Source: Microbacterium galbinum
Lineage (GTDB): Bacteria; Actinomycetota; Actinomycetes; Actinomycetales; Microbacteriaceae
DNA: 64,000 bases
Assembly: GCF_023091225.1 (NCBI RefSeq)
Contig: NZ_JAHWXM010000001.1
Location: 2,873,913 to 2,937,912 of the forward strand
Direction of reading: 5' to 3'
The translations under genes were made by a program, and so were the position numbers. This document shows, piece after piece, positions 8,689 to 16,309 of the stretch (positions are counted from its first letter, which is position 1; each line of letters opens with the position of its first letter). The notes under the pieces are model-generated. The model saw only the letters and a list, made by a program, of their open reading frames with translations. It was not told the origin of the DNA and searched no databases.

Positions 8689-9312
8689 TCAGACGATCGC
8701 CGCGCGCAGCGCTGCCGCCGCGTCGCCGACGTTGTCGGCACTGTAGATCGCGCTGCCGGCGACGGCGACCTGCGCACCGGATGCCTGCACCGCGGCGATG
8801 CTCGACGCATTCACGCCACCCGCGACCGAGAACGCGACGCCGGATGCCGCGCCGTCGGTGAGGAGGCTGTCGAGGGAGTAGCCCTCCTGCGCCTGCTCGT
8901 CGAGGCCGGCGTGCATCTCGACGAACTCCGCGCCGAGGCCGATGACCTGCTGGGCGCGGGCGGCCTTGTCGGCGACGCCGATCAGGTCGACGACGATGCC
9001 CTTTCCGTGCTTCTTCGCGGCCTTCACGGCGCCGGCGATGGTGCTGTCGTCGGCGGCGCCGAGCACGGTCACGAGGTCGGCGCCCGCGCCGAAAGCGATG
9101 TCGGCCTCGAGCTCACCGGCATCCATCGTCTTGAGGTCGGCGAAGATCACCTTGTCGGGGTGCGCCTCCTTGAGCGCGGTGATCGCCGACAGCCCCTCGC
9201 TCTTGATGAGGGGCGTGCCGAGCTCGAGGATGTCGACGTGAGCCGCGGCGGCCGCGGCCAGCTCCAGGGCCTTCTCGGTGCTGAGGGTGTCGATGGCGAA
9301 CTGCAGTTTCAT
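8689..9312 (-). CDS. hxlA: 3-hexulose-6-phosphate synthase
   Basis: A 207-residue TIM-barrel enzyme of the OMP-decarboxylase superfamily. It condenses formaldehyde with ribulose 5-phosphate to give hexulose 6-phosphate, the first step of the ribulose-monophosphate route. Key blocks are MKLQFAIDTLS, ILELGTPLIKSEG, the catalytic VIFADLKTMDAGELE, VVDLIGV, VEMHAGLDEQA, and the phosphate-binding SVAGGVNASSI and VAVAGSAIYSA. ATG 9312 matches the known start of this family. It lies 50 bases after hxlB, which together makes a formaldehyde fixation or detoxification unit; the divergent LuxR-type gene is the obvious regulator. Confidence 0.92.
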   Translation of the reverse strand: MKLQFAIDTLSTEKALELAAAAAAHVDILELGTPLIKSEGLSAITALKEAHPDKVIFADLKTMDAGELEADIAFGAGADLVTVLGAADDSTIAGAVKAAKKHGKGIVVDLIGVADKAARAQQVIGLGAEFVEMHAGLDEQAQEGYSLDSLLTDGAASGVAFSVAGGVNASSIAAVQASGAQVAVAGSAIYSADNVGDAAAALRAAIV

Positions 9313-9362
9313 GGGTGTTCCGTTCTTCTGGGGATGGTGCGAGGGGTGAGGGGCGGTGCGGG

Positions 9363-9944
9363 TCACTCGAGGTTCGCGTGCCGCGGCCACAGCTCGTCGG
9401 CGCTCGATCCCTGGCGCTGCCAGAGCGCGTGGAAGAGCCCGTCGCCGATCACGACGACGATCTGCTCGAACAGGCCGCCCGCGTACTGAGCGGACGCCTC
9501 GGCGCTGCGGTCGAGCTTCTGCGCCGCGGGCACCCGCACGCGCACGTCGGCGAGGTCGGAGAGGGGCGACGACTCGGCGGTGGTGATCACGCCGACGCGT
9601 GCGCCGATCTCGGAGGCGCGGGTGGCCGCGCGCACGATGGACTCCGTGGTGCCCGAGCCGCTCGCGGTGAGCAGCACGTCGCCCGCCGCGATGGCCGGCG
9701 TGGTGGTGTCGCCGACCACGTGCACCTCGAGGCCCAGGTGCATGAGGCGCATCGCCGTCATGCGCAGAGCGAGTCCCGAGCGGCCCGCGCCCATCACGAA
9801 GACGCGGTCGGCGTCGGTGAGGAGGGCGGCGAGGTCGTCGAGCTGTCGTGCGTTCGCGACGCTCGTGCGCTCGGCGGCGTGCAGGAGCTCGTTGGCGACG
9901 AGGGAGATCGCCGCTCCCGGGGAGATGGTGGCGGTGAGGGGCAT
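9363..9944 (-). CDS. hxlB: 6-phospho-3-hexuloisomerase
   Basis: A 193-residue SIS-domain sugar-phosphate isomerase that turns hexulose 6-phosphate into fructose 6-phosphate. SIS landmarks are VFVMGAGRSGLALRMTAMR, VVGDTTTPAI, LLTASGSGTTESIV and VGVITTAESSPLSDLAD. The C-terminal QYAGGLFEQIVVVIGDGLFH helix is typical of PHI tetramers. It is first in the hxlB-hxlA operon. The order is reversed relative to the hps-phi order of many methylotrophs. In a non-methylotrophic actinomycete the pair is expected to remove formaldehyde. Confidence 0.92.
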   Translation of the reverse strand: MPLTATISPGAAISLVANELLHAAERTSVANARQLDDLAALLTDADRVFVMGAGRSGLALRMTAMRLMHLGLEVHVVGDTTTPAIAAGDVLLTASGSGTTESIVRAATRASEIGARVGVITTAESSPLSDLADVRVRVPAAQKLDRSAEASAQYAGGLFEQIVVVIGDGLFHALWQRQGSSADELWPRHANLE

Positions 9945-10038
9945 GTACCCAGCCTCGCCAGCATCCGACCGTGGGGCGCTCCTGCCTCGGGACCGTTCCC
10001 CCTACCCGAAAGGAGGGGGCGGGATAGAGTGGGTGCCC

Positions 10039-10875
10039 ATGAGCGCCACCGACCACACCGACCGCACCGCGCAGACCACGTCGCGCCGCCTGACCGCCGA
10101 CCACTCCCGCGCGCTCGCCGAGCAGCGCGATCGGTACGCGCTCACGCTGGAGTCCCTGCTCGCGACGCTCCGCTCGACCCGCCTCGACGACCGGGCGGCG
10201 CGCACGATCGCTGTCGACGTCGCCGCCGGTGCCCTCGTGGGGCTGCGCACCCTGAACGACGAGCAGGGTGCGGGCCTCGAGCCGGTGACCGGGGCGTTCG
10301 AACGGTTGCGTGGAGACCTGCGCCCGCTCGTGCGGTACAGCGAGCTCGACGTGCAGTTCGTCGAGCCGCCCGCCAACGGGCGTGCTCTCCCCGGCGACAT
10401 CGCGCACTCCGCACGAGCCATCGTGCGCAGCACCGTGCTGGCGATCGTCGACCGCGGCGACACCCGGCGCGTGCGTATCCAGTGGGACTGCGACGGCCTC
10501 AACCTGCTCATCGGCATCCGTGACGACGGCCGCGGCGACCTCACCACCCACGACGACACGCTGCGCTCGATCGGCGAGCAGGTGTCGGCCCTCGCCGGCG
10601 ATTTCTCGGTGTCGGCGACCCCGGGCTGGGGGTCGGAGGTCGGCATCCGCCTGCCCCTCGACCCACCCGCGGATGCCGGCGACCTGCCCGCCGCGATCGA
10701 CGCCAGTCCCCGTGAGCGCGACGTTCTGCGGCTGATCGCCGCCGGTCGACGCAACCGCGAGATCGCTCACACGCTCAGCGTCAGCGAGAACACCGTGAAG
10801 TTCCACGTCTCGAACCTGCTGCGCAAGTCCGGGGCCACCTCGCGGGTCGAGCTCGCGGCGATCGCGCGCGGCTGA
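10039..10875 (+). CDS. LuxR-type regulator with fused histidine-kinase-like ATPase domain
   Basis: A 278-residue protein. Residues about 1-60 are helical. About 115-225 resemble the GHKL/HATPase module: a helix HSARAIVRSTVLAIVD in place of the N box, then LIGIRDDGRGDL (G1) and ATPGWGSEVGIRLPL (G2). A LuxR/NarL helix-turn-helix closes the protein (about 222-278: SPRERDVLRLIAAGRRNREI, SVSENTVKFHVSNLL). There is no receiver domain and no phosphoacceptor domain. It is divergent from hxlB-hxlA across 94 bases and is likely their regulator. TAGAGT at 10025-10030 lies 8 bases before ATG 10039, so it may be leaderless; the AGGAGG at 10011 is too far upstream for this ATG. GTG 10033 is an alternative start. 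Confidence 0.8.
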   Translation: MSATDHTDRTAQTTSRRLTADHSRALAEQRDRYALTLESLLATLRSTRLDDRAARTIAVDVAAGALVGLRTLNDEQGAGLEPVTGAFERLRGDLRPLVRYSELDVQFVEPPANGRALPGDIAHSARAIVRSTVLAIVDRGDTRRVRIQWDCDGLNLLIGIRDDGRGDLTTHDDTLRSIGEQVSALAGDFSVSATPGWGSEVGIRLPLDPPADAGDLPAAIDASPRERDVLRLIAAGRRNREIAHTLSVSENTVKFHVSNLLRKSGATSRVELAAIARG

Positions 10876-10955
10876 CCACCCGTTCGGAGGGGCGGACCCG
10901 TGCGAACGGGTGGGCGCGTCGGATGCGCGGGATGCCGTGGCCGCGCCGCCACCCC

Positions 10956-10983
10956 TTGACTCCGCCGCTCAGCGATCTAGCCT
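10956..10983 (+). promoter_or_regulatory. Leaderless promoter of the DUF2277 gene
   Basis: TTGACT (10956-10961), a 16-base spacer and TAGCCT (10978-10983) form a good sigma-70 promoter, with only 7 bases left before ATG 10991. The mRNA should begin at or next to the start codon. Confidence 0.65.
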
Positions 10984-10990
10984 GGCTGGC

Positions 10991-11308
10991 ATGTGCCGCA
11001 ACATCATCCCCCTGAACAACCTCGAGCCCCCGGCATCCGACGACGAATGCCACGACGCCGCCCTGCAGTTCGTGCGCAAGATCTCGGGGACGAACGCTCC
11101 GTCGCGAGCCAACCAGGAGGTGTTCGACCGGGCGATCGCCGAGATCGAGCGGTCGGTGCGGAGTCTGCTCGACGGACTCGTCACCTCGGCGCCACCGAAG
11201 AACCGTCAGGAGCAGGCCGCCAAGCGCCAGGCGCGCTCGGCGGAGCGCTACGAGGCGATCCGGGTGTTCCAGGACGCGAAGCGCGCCGCCCGCGCCGCCG
11301 AGGCCTGA
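10991..11308 (+). CDS. DUF2277 family protein
   Basis: A 105-residue soluble protein that starts with MCRNIIPLNNLEPPA, the hallmark of DUF2277. The family also shows a conserved AALQFVRKISG helix, a middle Asn-rich linker (NAPSRANQEVFDRAI) and a basic RRAARAAE-like tail. Function is unknown for the whole family; the Cys at position 2 is conserved. Transcription is predicted from a leaderless promoter ending 7 bases before the ATG. Downstream, after 5 bases, comes the second copy of the long palindromic element. Confidence 0.88.
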   Translation: MCRNIIPLNNLEPPASDDECHDAALQFVRKISGTNAPSRANQEVFDRAIAEIERSVRSLLDGLVTSAPPKNRQEQAAKRQARSAERYEAIRVFQDAKRAARAAEA

Positions 11309-11313
11309 CCCGT

Positions 11314-11383
11314 CGTGCATCGATCGGTGCGAAACGTCGGCGAAGAGGCGCCATGACCGACATTTCGCACCGATCGATGCACG
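11314..11383. repeat. Long palindromic element, copy 2
   Basis: The 27-base arms 11314-11340 and 11357-11383 are complementary apart from the same C/A position as in copy 1 at 8590, and again enclose a 16-base loop of unrelated sequence. It lies between the convergent DUF2277 and DedA genes. Confidence 0.75.
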
Positions 11384-11408
11384 CGGGGAGGGTGCGCTCG
11401 GGGAGGGG

Positions 11409-12098
11409 TCACTCGGCGTCGGGCTGCGGCATCCGTCGCGTCGAGCCCTCGCGCAGCCGCCGCCGGATGCGCACGGCGATGAAGGCCAGCACCAGCAGCG
11501 CGATCGCCCCGACCGCGATGTTCGAGATGAGGCCGCTCCACTCCTCGAGCACCGGCTTGATGGCCGGGCCGAAAGCGAAGCCGAGACCGATCCAGATCGC
11601 GTTCCAGATGCCCGAGCCGATCAGCGTGTAGAGCGTGAACTTCCACAGCGGCATGCGCTCGATGCCCGCGGGGATCGAGATGAACGACCGCACGAGCGGC
11701 ACGCAGCGTCCGAAGAGCACCGCCCCGCCGCCCCAGCGGGCGAAGAACGCCTCGGCCTTGTCGAAGTCGTCGTAGTCGAGCAGCGGGATGCGCCCGACGA
11801 TCCGACGCGTGCGGTCGCGCCCGACCGCGGCGCCGATCGCGTACCAGATCAGTGCGCCGACGAGCACGCCGAGAGTGGCCGCCGCCCACGCGCCCCACGC
11901 GCTCATCCGGCCCTCGTAGGCGAGGAAACCGGCGACCGGCAGGATCGCCTCCGAGGGGATTGGTGGCACGAACGTCTCGATGAGGATCGCGATGCCGACG
12001 CCCACCTCCCCGAGCGATTCGATGAGGCTCAGCACCCACCCGACGAAACCGTCGTAGGCGGGGGCGGATGCTTCCAGGGCGGGGGCGATGCGGCTCAT
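11409..12098 (-). CDS. DedA family (VTT domain) membrane protein
   Basis: A 229-residue polytopic protein of the DedA/SNARE-associated family, which includes flippases for undecaprenyl phosphate and other lipids. Diagnostic segments are ETFVPPIPSEAILPVAGFLA near the N-terminus, the re-entrant and amphipathic stretch around LDYDDFDKAEAFFARWGGGA, and the signature FGRCVPLVRSFISIPAGIER. The C-terminus is basic (RIRRRLREGSTRR), consistent with a cytosolic tail. It is a single gene; the LuxR-type gene to its right is also leftward and ends 105 bases upstream of this start. The exact lipid substrate cannot be told from sequence. Confidence 0.9.
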   Translation of the reverse strand: MSRIAPALEASAPAYDGFVGWVLSLIESLGEVGVGIAILIETFVPPIPSEAILPVAGFLAYEGRMSAWGAWAAATLGVLVGALIWYAIGAAVGRDRTRRIVGRIPLLDYDDFDKAEAFFARWGGGAVLFGRCVPLVRSFISIPAGIERMPLWKFTLYTLIGSGIWNAIWIGLGFAFGPAIKPVLEEWSGLISNIAVGAIALLVLAFIAVRIRRRLREGSTRRMPQPDAE

Positions 12099-12161
12099 CG
12101 TGTCCTCAGGTGTCGGGGATCGCGGTGGTCGTACCCGTCGACGCTATCCCGTGCACCTGAG

Positions 12162-12212
12162 TCCCGGCTCAGCGTCTGCCCCGGCTCAGCGTCCGTCCCG
12201 GCTCAGCGTCCG
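12162..12212. repeat. Three 17-bp tandem repeats across a stop codon
   Basis: Units 12162-12178, 12179-12195 and 12196-12212 read YCCCGGCTCAGCGTCYG. Each carries a minus-strand TGA. The unit at 12196 contains the true stop of the LuxR gene (12203-12205); the other two stops at 12186 and 12169 fall in the two other frames. Confidence 0.8.
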
Positions 12213-13750
12213 AGCTGGAACAGCTCGATCAGCTCCTGACGGCTCGAGACCTCGAGCTTGCGGAACGCGCCGCGCAGCTGCGACTTGACCGTGTTGACGC
12301 TCACGTGCTGCTTCGCGGCGATCTCGGTGTTCGAGAGCCCGGCCAGCGCCGACGCCACGACCGCGGCTTCACGACGGGTGAGGGCCTCGGTCCCGGCGAC
12401 GGCCGTCGTCTCCGACAGCCCGCGCAGGAGGTCGGCGATCCCGGGCTCGCCGCGCTCCTCGATCAGGTCGGCGAGCGTCCGGCGTGCGGCGGTCGACGCC
12501 GAAGGGAAGGCGGAGTAGAGGCCGTTCCAGGTGGCGAGCGCCGCGGCGCGCTGCAACAGGTCGTCGCGCTGCGAGGGCGAGCCCGTCTCGGCGGCGATGA
12601 CGAGGGCCGGGATGATCACACGAGGCCGAGCGCTCGACGCCTGCAGGAGCGGAGCGATCAGGCGGCGTGCGGCGGCGGGCTGTTCGCGCTGCAGCAGACG
12701 GCGCGCGAGCAGAGCGGTACCGGTCTGCGCCACGACGCTCGCATCGGCATCGGGCGCGGTGCTCCCGAGTTCCCGGGCCGCGCGGTCGGGCTGGTGCAGC
12801 AGCAGAAGCAGCAGATAGCGCACCATGGCCGTGTACTCGGCGTTCACGGGAACCTGGGCGTACTCCGGGGCGAGGCCGGAGACGAAGGAGTCGAACTCCG
12901 ACATCAGCACCTGGGCCTCGTCGCGCCGATCCGGCGGGGTGCTGTAGGCGCGCAGTGCGAAGTACGGGCCCCAGAAATCGAGCGACAGCGTGATGTCGAT
13001 CCCGTCGAGGATGCCGCGCGCGGCGTCCATCTCGAGACGATCCATGTGCAGCACGGCATCGGCCATGCGGCCGGCGGCCGGGGCATCCGCGGCCCACCAG
13101 GCATCGGCGGGAACCTCCGGAAGCCGGCTGAGCCAGCGAGCCGCGTCGCGCCCGCGACCGTGCAGCGCGTGGATGAGGGCGCTGGCGCCCCCGGACGTCG
13201 TGCGCACGAGACGGTTGTCGACCGACTCGGCCCAGTCGTAGCTGCGCGCGAACTGCTCGAGCGCATCGTCGAACCGACTGGCGAGGAAGTACGTCACGGC
13301 CCAGTGGTAGTGGAGCTCGGGAAGGGCGTTCGCGAAGCTGGGCACCATCTCGACGGGGACGGCGCGCAGGGTCTCGACGGCCTGGTCGGCGGACGCGGCG
13401 GCGTCGGCCAGGCGTCCGTCGCCGCGCGCGGTCGCGATGCGGCCGGTGAGGGCGGCGAGCCGGTCGAGCGGCGGTGCATCCGGGTCGTCCGAGAGGATGT
13501 CGGGGTAGGCGCGCCGCTCGGGAATCCGGTTCGACCGTCGGCGTAGGTGCTCCTCGGCGAAGCGCAGGCGCGGGTGCGCCTCGAGAACGGCCGGGGGCAG
13601 GGACTCGATCGTGCGGATCAGCAGCTGCGGATGGTCCTGATAGAGGTCGCTCCAGCGCGAGCCCAGGATGCCGATCACCCCGGTCCAGTCGTCGTCGTCC
13701 CGCGCGGAGGCGAGTGACCGTTCGAGGTCTTCGGCGGCTCCTGCAGTCAT
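12203..13750 (-). CDS. Large LuxR-family transcriptional regulator
   Basis: A 515-residue protein. Its last 60 residues are a LuxR/NarL helix-turn-helix (LTRREAAVVASALAGLSNTE, HVSVNTVKSQLRGAFRKL). The preceding 450 residues are helical and TPR-like (repeated W-x-x-V, A-x-x-L patterns such as DDDDWTGVIGILGSRWSDLY and RLADAAASADQAVETL). There is no Walker A motif, so this resembles the C-terminal half of MalT/LAL regulators without the ATPase. ATG 13750 is chosen because GGGAGAGA lies before it; an in-frame ATG at 13786 lacks a ribosome site. The stop codon lies in a triplicated 17-bp repeat. Targets are unknown; the neighbour on the other side is a divergent PPOX-fold gene. Confidence 0.8.
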   Translation of the reverse strand: MTAGAAEDLERSLASARDDDDWTGVIGILGSRWSDLYQDHPQLLIRTIESLPPAVLEAHPRLRFAEEHLRRRSNRIPERRAYPDILSDDPDAPPLDRLAALTGRIATARGDGRLADAAASADQAVETLRAVPVEMVPSFANALPELHYHWAVTYFLASRFDDALEQFARSYDWAESVDNRLVRTTSGGASALIHALHGRGRDAARWLSRLPEVPADAWWAADAPAAGRMADAVLHMDRLEMDAARGILDGIDITLSLDFWGPYFALRAYSTPPDRRDEAQVLMSEFDSFVSGLAPEYAQVPVNAEYTAMVRYLLLLLLHQPDRAARELGSTAPDADASVVAQTGTALLARRLLQREQPAAARRLIAPLLQASSARPRVIIPALVIAAETGSPSQRDDLLQRAAALATWNGLYSAFPSASTAARRTLADLIEERGEPGIADLLRGLSETTAVAGTEALTRREAAVVASALAGLSNTEIAAKQHVSVNTVKSQLRGAFRKLEVSSRQELIELFQLGR

Positions 13751-13941
13751 CGAATCGATCTCTCCCTCGTCGTTCCCCTCGACCATCCCAGTCTGGCAGA
13801 AGCGACGCGCGCTGATTGCGCAACCATCGCGCGTCGCGGTATGCCCTCCCGGTCGGAATCGCAACCCCCTCGGCGCCGGCATCCGCTCGTCGCAGGATGG
13901 CCGGGACGCCGCGCGAATCGTGGCGCAGAAGGGACACTCTC

Positions 13942-14430
13942 ATGACCGACACCACACCCGTCCAGCGGGTCGCCGAGCTCCTCAAGGACTTCCGCTTCGC
14001 GATGTTCACCACGCGCAACGCCGAGGGACGACTCGTCTCGCATCCGCTCACCGTGCAGGAGGCCGAGTTCGACGGCGACCTGTGGTTCCTCGTGTCGAAG
14101 AGCGCCACGCTCGTACTCGACGCGCAGGCCGACGAGCGGGTGGGCGTCTCGCTCAGCTCGAACGACTCGTGGGTGTCGCTCTCGGGCACCGCGGAGCTGG
14201 TCGACGACCCGGCGAAGGTGCGCGAGCTCTGGAGCCCCACGGTCGAAGCCTGGTTCACGAACGGGCCGGACGACCCCGAGGTGGGCCTGCTGAAGTTCAC
14301 CGCCGAATCCGCCGAGTACTGGGACAGCCCGGGCGGGAAGATCGCCTCGCTGTTCAGCTTCGTGAAGTCCAAGATCACCGGCGAGCCCTACGAGGGCGAG
14401 AACGAGACGGTCGAGCTGCCGCAGCGATGA
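13942..14430 (+). CDS. Pyridoxamine 5'-phosphate oxidase-fold stress protein (GSP26-like)
   Basis: A 162-residue split-barrel flavin-binding protein of the general stress protein 26 type. Typical stretches are VAELLKDFRFAMFTTRNAEG, SHPLTVQEAEFDGDLWFLVS, VSLSGTAELVDDPAKVRELW and the C-terminal GLLKFTAESAEYWDSPGGK. It is too short and too divergent to be a real pyridoxamine phosphate oxidase; members bind flavin or deazaflavin and act in stress responses. AGAAGGGA lies 7 bases before ATG 13942. It is divergent from the large LuxR gene. Confidence 0.87.
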   Translation: MTDTTPVQRVAELLKDFRFAMFTTRNAEGRLVSHPLTVQEAEFDGDLWFLVSKSATLVLDAQADERVGVSLSSNDSWVSLSGTAELVDDPAKVRELWSPTVEAWFTNGPDDPEVGLLKFTAESAEYWDSPGGKIASLFSFVKSKITGEPYEGENETVELPQR

Positions 14431-14503
14431 GTGCGGGGCATCCGTCATGCTGGTGAGGACGGATGCCTCGGCGATCGGGTCGTCCGCAGAGAGGACGGTG
14501 CCC

Positions 14504-15088
14504 GTGTCGGTGCTGGCTGGTCGTGTCTTCCTCGCGATCACGGGGGCGGTGTGCGTCGCCGCGCTCGTCGGGGCAGGTGTGGCGTGGCGGAGCACGGGAT
14601 CGGATGCCGGTGGGCTGGGCATCCTTCTGGCGATCGGCGGCATCGCCGCCGTGCTGTGGGTCGTCGGTGCCGTCCTCACCGTGCCCTTCGTCGAAGCGAC
14701 GGTCGATGCGCACGGCCTCGTGATCCGGCGGGTGTGGGGTCGTCGCAGGGTCGTGGAGATCGCGGACGTGGACGAGGTCGTGGTGCTCGCCGACCTGATC
14801 CTGCCGTCACGCGTGGCGACGGCGCCGAAACCACGGGTCGTCCTGCGGAGGGAGGGTGCGGTGGTCGCGACGTTCACCCCGCGTGATGCGGCCGTCGTCG
14901 CGGACCTCGCAAGGTGCGGATGGGCTCCCGTCACGATCGCGGATCCGCTCACCCCATCCGAGGCGACGCGTCGTTATCCGGGCTCGGTCGGGCGCGGCGA
15001 GAGGTTCTCGCACGTCCTCCCCCTCGGCGCGGTCGTCGTCGGCGCGGCCGTCGCGATCGGAGCCGTCATCGTCGCCGTCGGGCGCTGA
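14504..15088 (+). CDS. Small membrane protein with PH-like domain
   Basis: About 194 residues. Two hydrophobic helices at the start (FLAITGAVCVAALVGAGVAW and ILLAIGGIAAVLWVVGAVL), a central beta-rich segment resembling bacterial PH domains (VDAHGLVIRRVWGRRRVVEI, VVLRREGAVVATF), and a last membrane helix (AVVVGAAVAIGAVIVAVG). The start is uncertain: GTG 14504 has AGAGGA nine bases upstream, while ATG 14447 gives 19 more residues but no ribosome site. Function is unknown. Confidence 0.65.
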   Translation: MSVLAGRVFLAITGAVCVAALVGAGVAWRSTGSDAGGLGILLAIGGIAAVLWVVGAVLTVPFVEATVDAHGLVIRRVWGRRRVVEIADVDEVVVLADLILPSRVATAPKPRVVLRREGAVVATFTPRDAAVVADLARCGWAPVTIADPLTPSEATRRYPGSVGRGERFSHVLPLGAVVVGAAVAIGAVIVAVGR

Positions 15089-15134
15089 CGGTTGTCACGA
15101 TCGGTGGCCGAGAGCTCCGGCATAGGCTGTCGGC

Positions 15135-15545
15135 GTGAGCGACGCACTCGACGACGGACCGTTCTTCCACGGCACGAAGGCCGATCTGCGGCCGGGCGAT
15201 CTGCTGACCGCGGGGTTCCCCTCGAACTATCGCCCCGAGATCGTCATGAACCACATCTACTTCACGGCGATGCCGAACGGCGCGGGTCTTGCAGCCGAGC
15301 TCGCCCCCGGCGACCGTGCTCCCCGTGTGTACGAGGTCGAGCCGACCGGGGAGTTCGAGAACGACCCCAACGTCACCGACAAGAAGTTCCCGGGCAACCC
15401 CACTCGCTCCTATCGCAGCGCCGCCCCGTTGCGGGTCGTGCGCGAGGTCGACGACTGGGTGCGGTCGGCGCCCGAGGCGCTCGCCGAGTGGCGGCGCAAG
15501 CTCGCGGCGCTGCAGGGCGAGGAGCGCGCCGAGATCATCAACTGA
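15135..15545 (+). CDS. arr: Rifampin ADP-ribosyltransferase
   Basis: A 136-residue enzyme that inactivates rifamycins by transferring ADP-ribose from NAD+ to the drug's C23 hydroxyl. It keeps the family signature throughout: FFHGTKADLRPGDLLTAGF, SNYRPEIVMNHIYFTA, GDRAPRVYEVEPTGEFENDP, NVTDKKFPGNPTRSYRS and LRVVREVDDWV. Length fits Arr enzymes (about 138-150 residues). Start GTG 15135 lies 6 bases after TAGGCT (15123-15128), which suggests a leaderless transcript. No mobile-element or integron sequences flank it, so it appears to be a native chromosomal resistance gene. The level of resistance cannot be judged from sequence. Confidence 0.93.
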   Translation: MSDALDDGPFFHGTKADLRPGDLLTAGFPSNYRPEIVMNHIYFTAMPNGAGLAAELAPGDRAPRVYEVEPTGEFENDPNVTDKKFPGNPTRSYRSAAPLRVVREVDDWVRSAPEALAEWRRKLAALQGEERAEIIN

Positions 15546-15547
15546 TC

Positions 15548-15820
15548 TCAGAGATCCCAGTCGGCGATCGGGTGCACGGGAGCCTCTTCCACGAGCGCGA
15601 CCGAGCTCACGTGCTCGACCGAGATGACGACGCGAGCGCCCGGCGAGACCAGCACGCTCACCAGCCCGTTGCGGTCGGAGATGTCGACGAACGTGGGCTC
15701 CGATCGGGCCGCGGCTTCGATACGCCCCATGAGTTCCAACAGGTCGCGGTCGCCGTCCAGGAGGAACTCGCGGCCATCGATGTCGATGCGTGCTCTCGTG
15801 TTCGTCCTCGGCTCGTCCAT
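15548..15820 (-). CDS. Small hypothetical protein
   Basis: A 90-residue acidic protein (MDEPRTNTRARIDIDGREFL, FVDISDRNGLVSVLVSPGAR) with no signal peptide or membrane helix. The alternation suggests a small beta-rich fold. The 3' end is 2 bases from the convergent arr stop. I do not recognise the family. Confidence 0.65.
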   Translation of the reverse strand: MDEPRTNTRARIDIDGREFLLDGDRDLLELMGRIEAAARSEPTFVDISDRNGLVSVLVSPGARVVISVEHVSSVALVEEAPVHPIADWDL

Positions 15821-15933
15821 GCGCTCGACGGTAGACCCGATCCCGGCCGATCCTGAGGGGGTTGCGCGACTCGGATGCCGTTGGTAGCCGTCGCTCCGGC
15901 CGACGTCGTGCGACCGCGACTATCGTTTCGACC

Positions 15934-16284
15934 ATGGGTTCATTGCACTACGGCGGCTCCGATTCCCCGATCCGCATCGAGGACCGCGCGCTCGCGCACC
16001 TCAAGGTGGCGATCGCCACGAAGCTGCGCCGCAACGAGAGCTTCACGCTGTCGTGGCGGCACAGCGACGGCGACGAGAACGGGCGGTCGACGATCTGGCT
16101 GCACCCCTCGATTCCGCTGCGCTTCACGTTCGACGACCCCGAGGCGCCGCAGCTGAACCTGAAGTGGATCGAGCAGCTGATGATGTCGGCGAACTCCTCG
16201 GGCGGCATCAGCCTCGTCGACGAGATGCTCGAGACGCCCGAGACGCCCGAGACGCCCGAGACGCCCGAGACGCCGCAGAACTGA
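15934..16284 (+). CDS. DUF7882 family protein
   Basis: A 116-residue protein that begins MGSLHYGGSDSPIRIEDRAL, a start typical of a small family common in Microbacteriaceae (DUF7882). The core includes HLKVAIATKLRRNESFTLSW, STIWLHPSIPLRFTFDDPEA and a C-terminal WIEQLMMSANSSGG helix. Its end carries five ETP units. TATCGT at 15921-15926 ends 7 bases before the ATG, so translation is probably leaderless. Function is unknown. Confidence 0.8.
   Translation: MGSLHYGGSDSPIRIEDRALAHLKVAIATKLRRNESFTLSWRHSDGDENGRSTIWLHPSIPLRFTFDDPEAPQLNLKWIEQLMMSANSSGGISLVDEMLETPETPETPETPETPQN
16231..16275 (+). repeat. Five 9-bp tandem repeats (Glu-Thr-Pro)
   Basis: GAGACGCCC is repeated five times in frame (last unit GAGACGCCG) at the 3' end of the DUF7882 gene, giving a flexible ETP tail that probably varies in length between strains. 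Confidence 0.9.
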
Positions 16285-16309
16285 GAGACGCTCGCGGGCG
16301 GAGGTCCGC

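Noticed and set aside
8689..10806. A 705-codon leftward frame continuing upstream of hxlA
   Set aside because: The enzyme begins at 9312. The upstream part overlaps hxlB and the divergent LuxR gene and has only Arg/Gly/Pro-rich composition.
16231..16275. Possible CRISPR-like or minisatellite array
   Set aside because: Units are 9 bases with no spacers and are in frame inside a gene. The VDP and NAT repeats elsewhere are the same kind.
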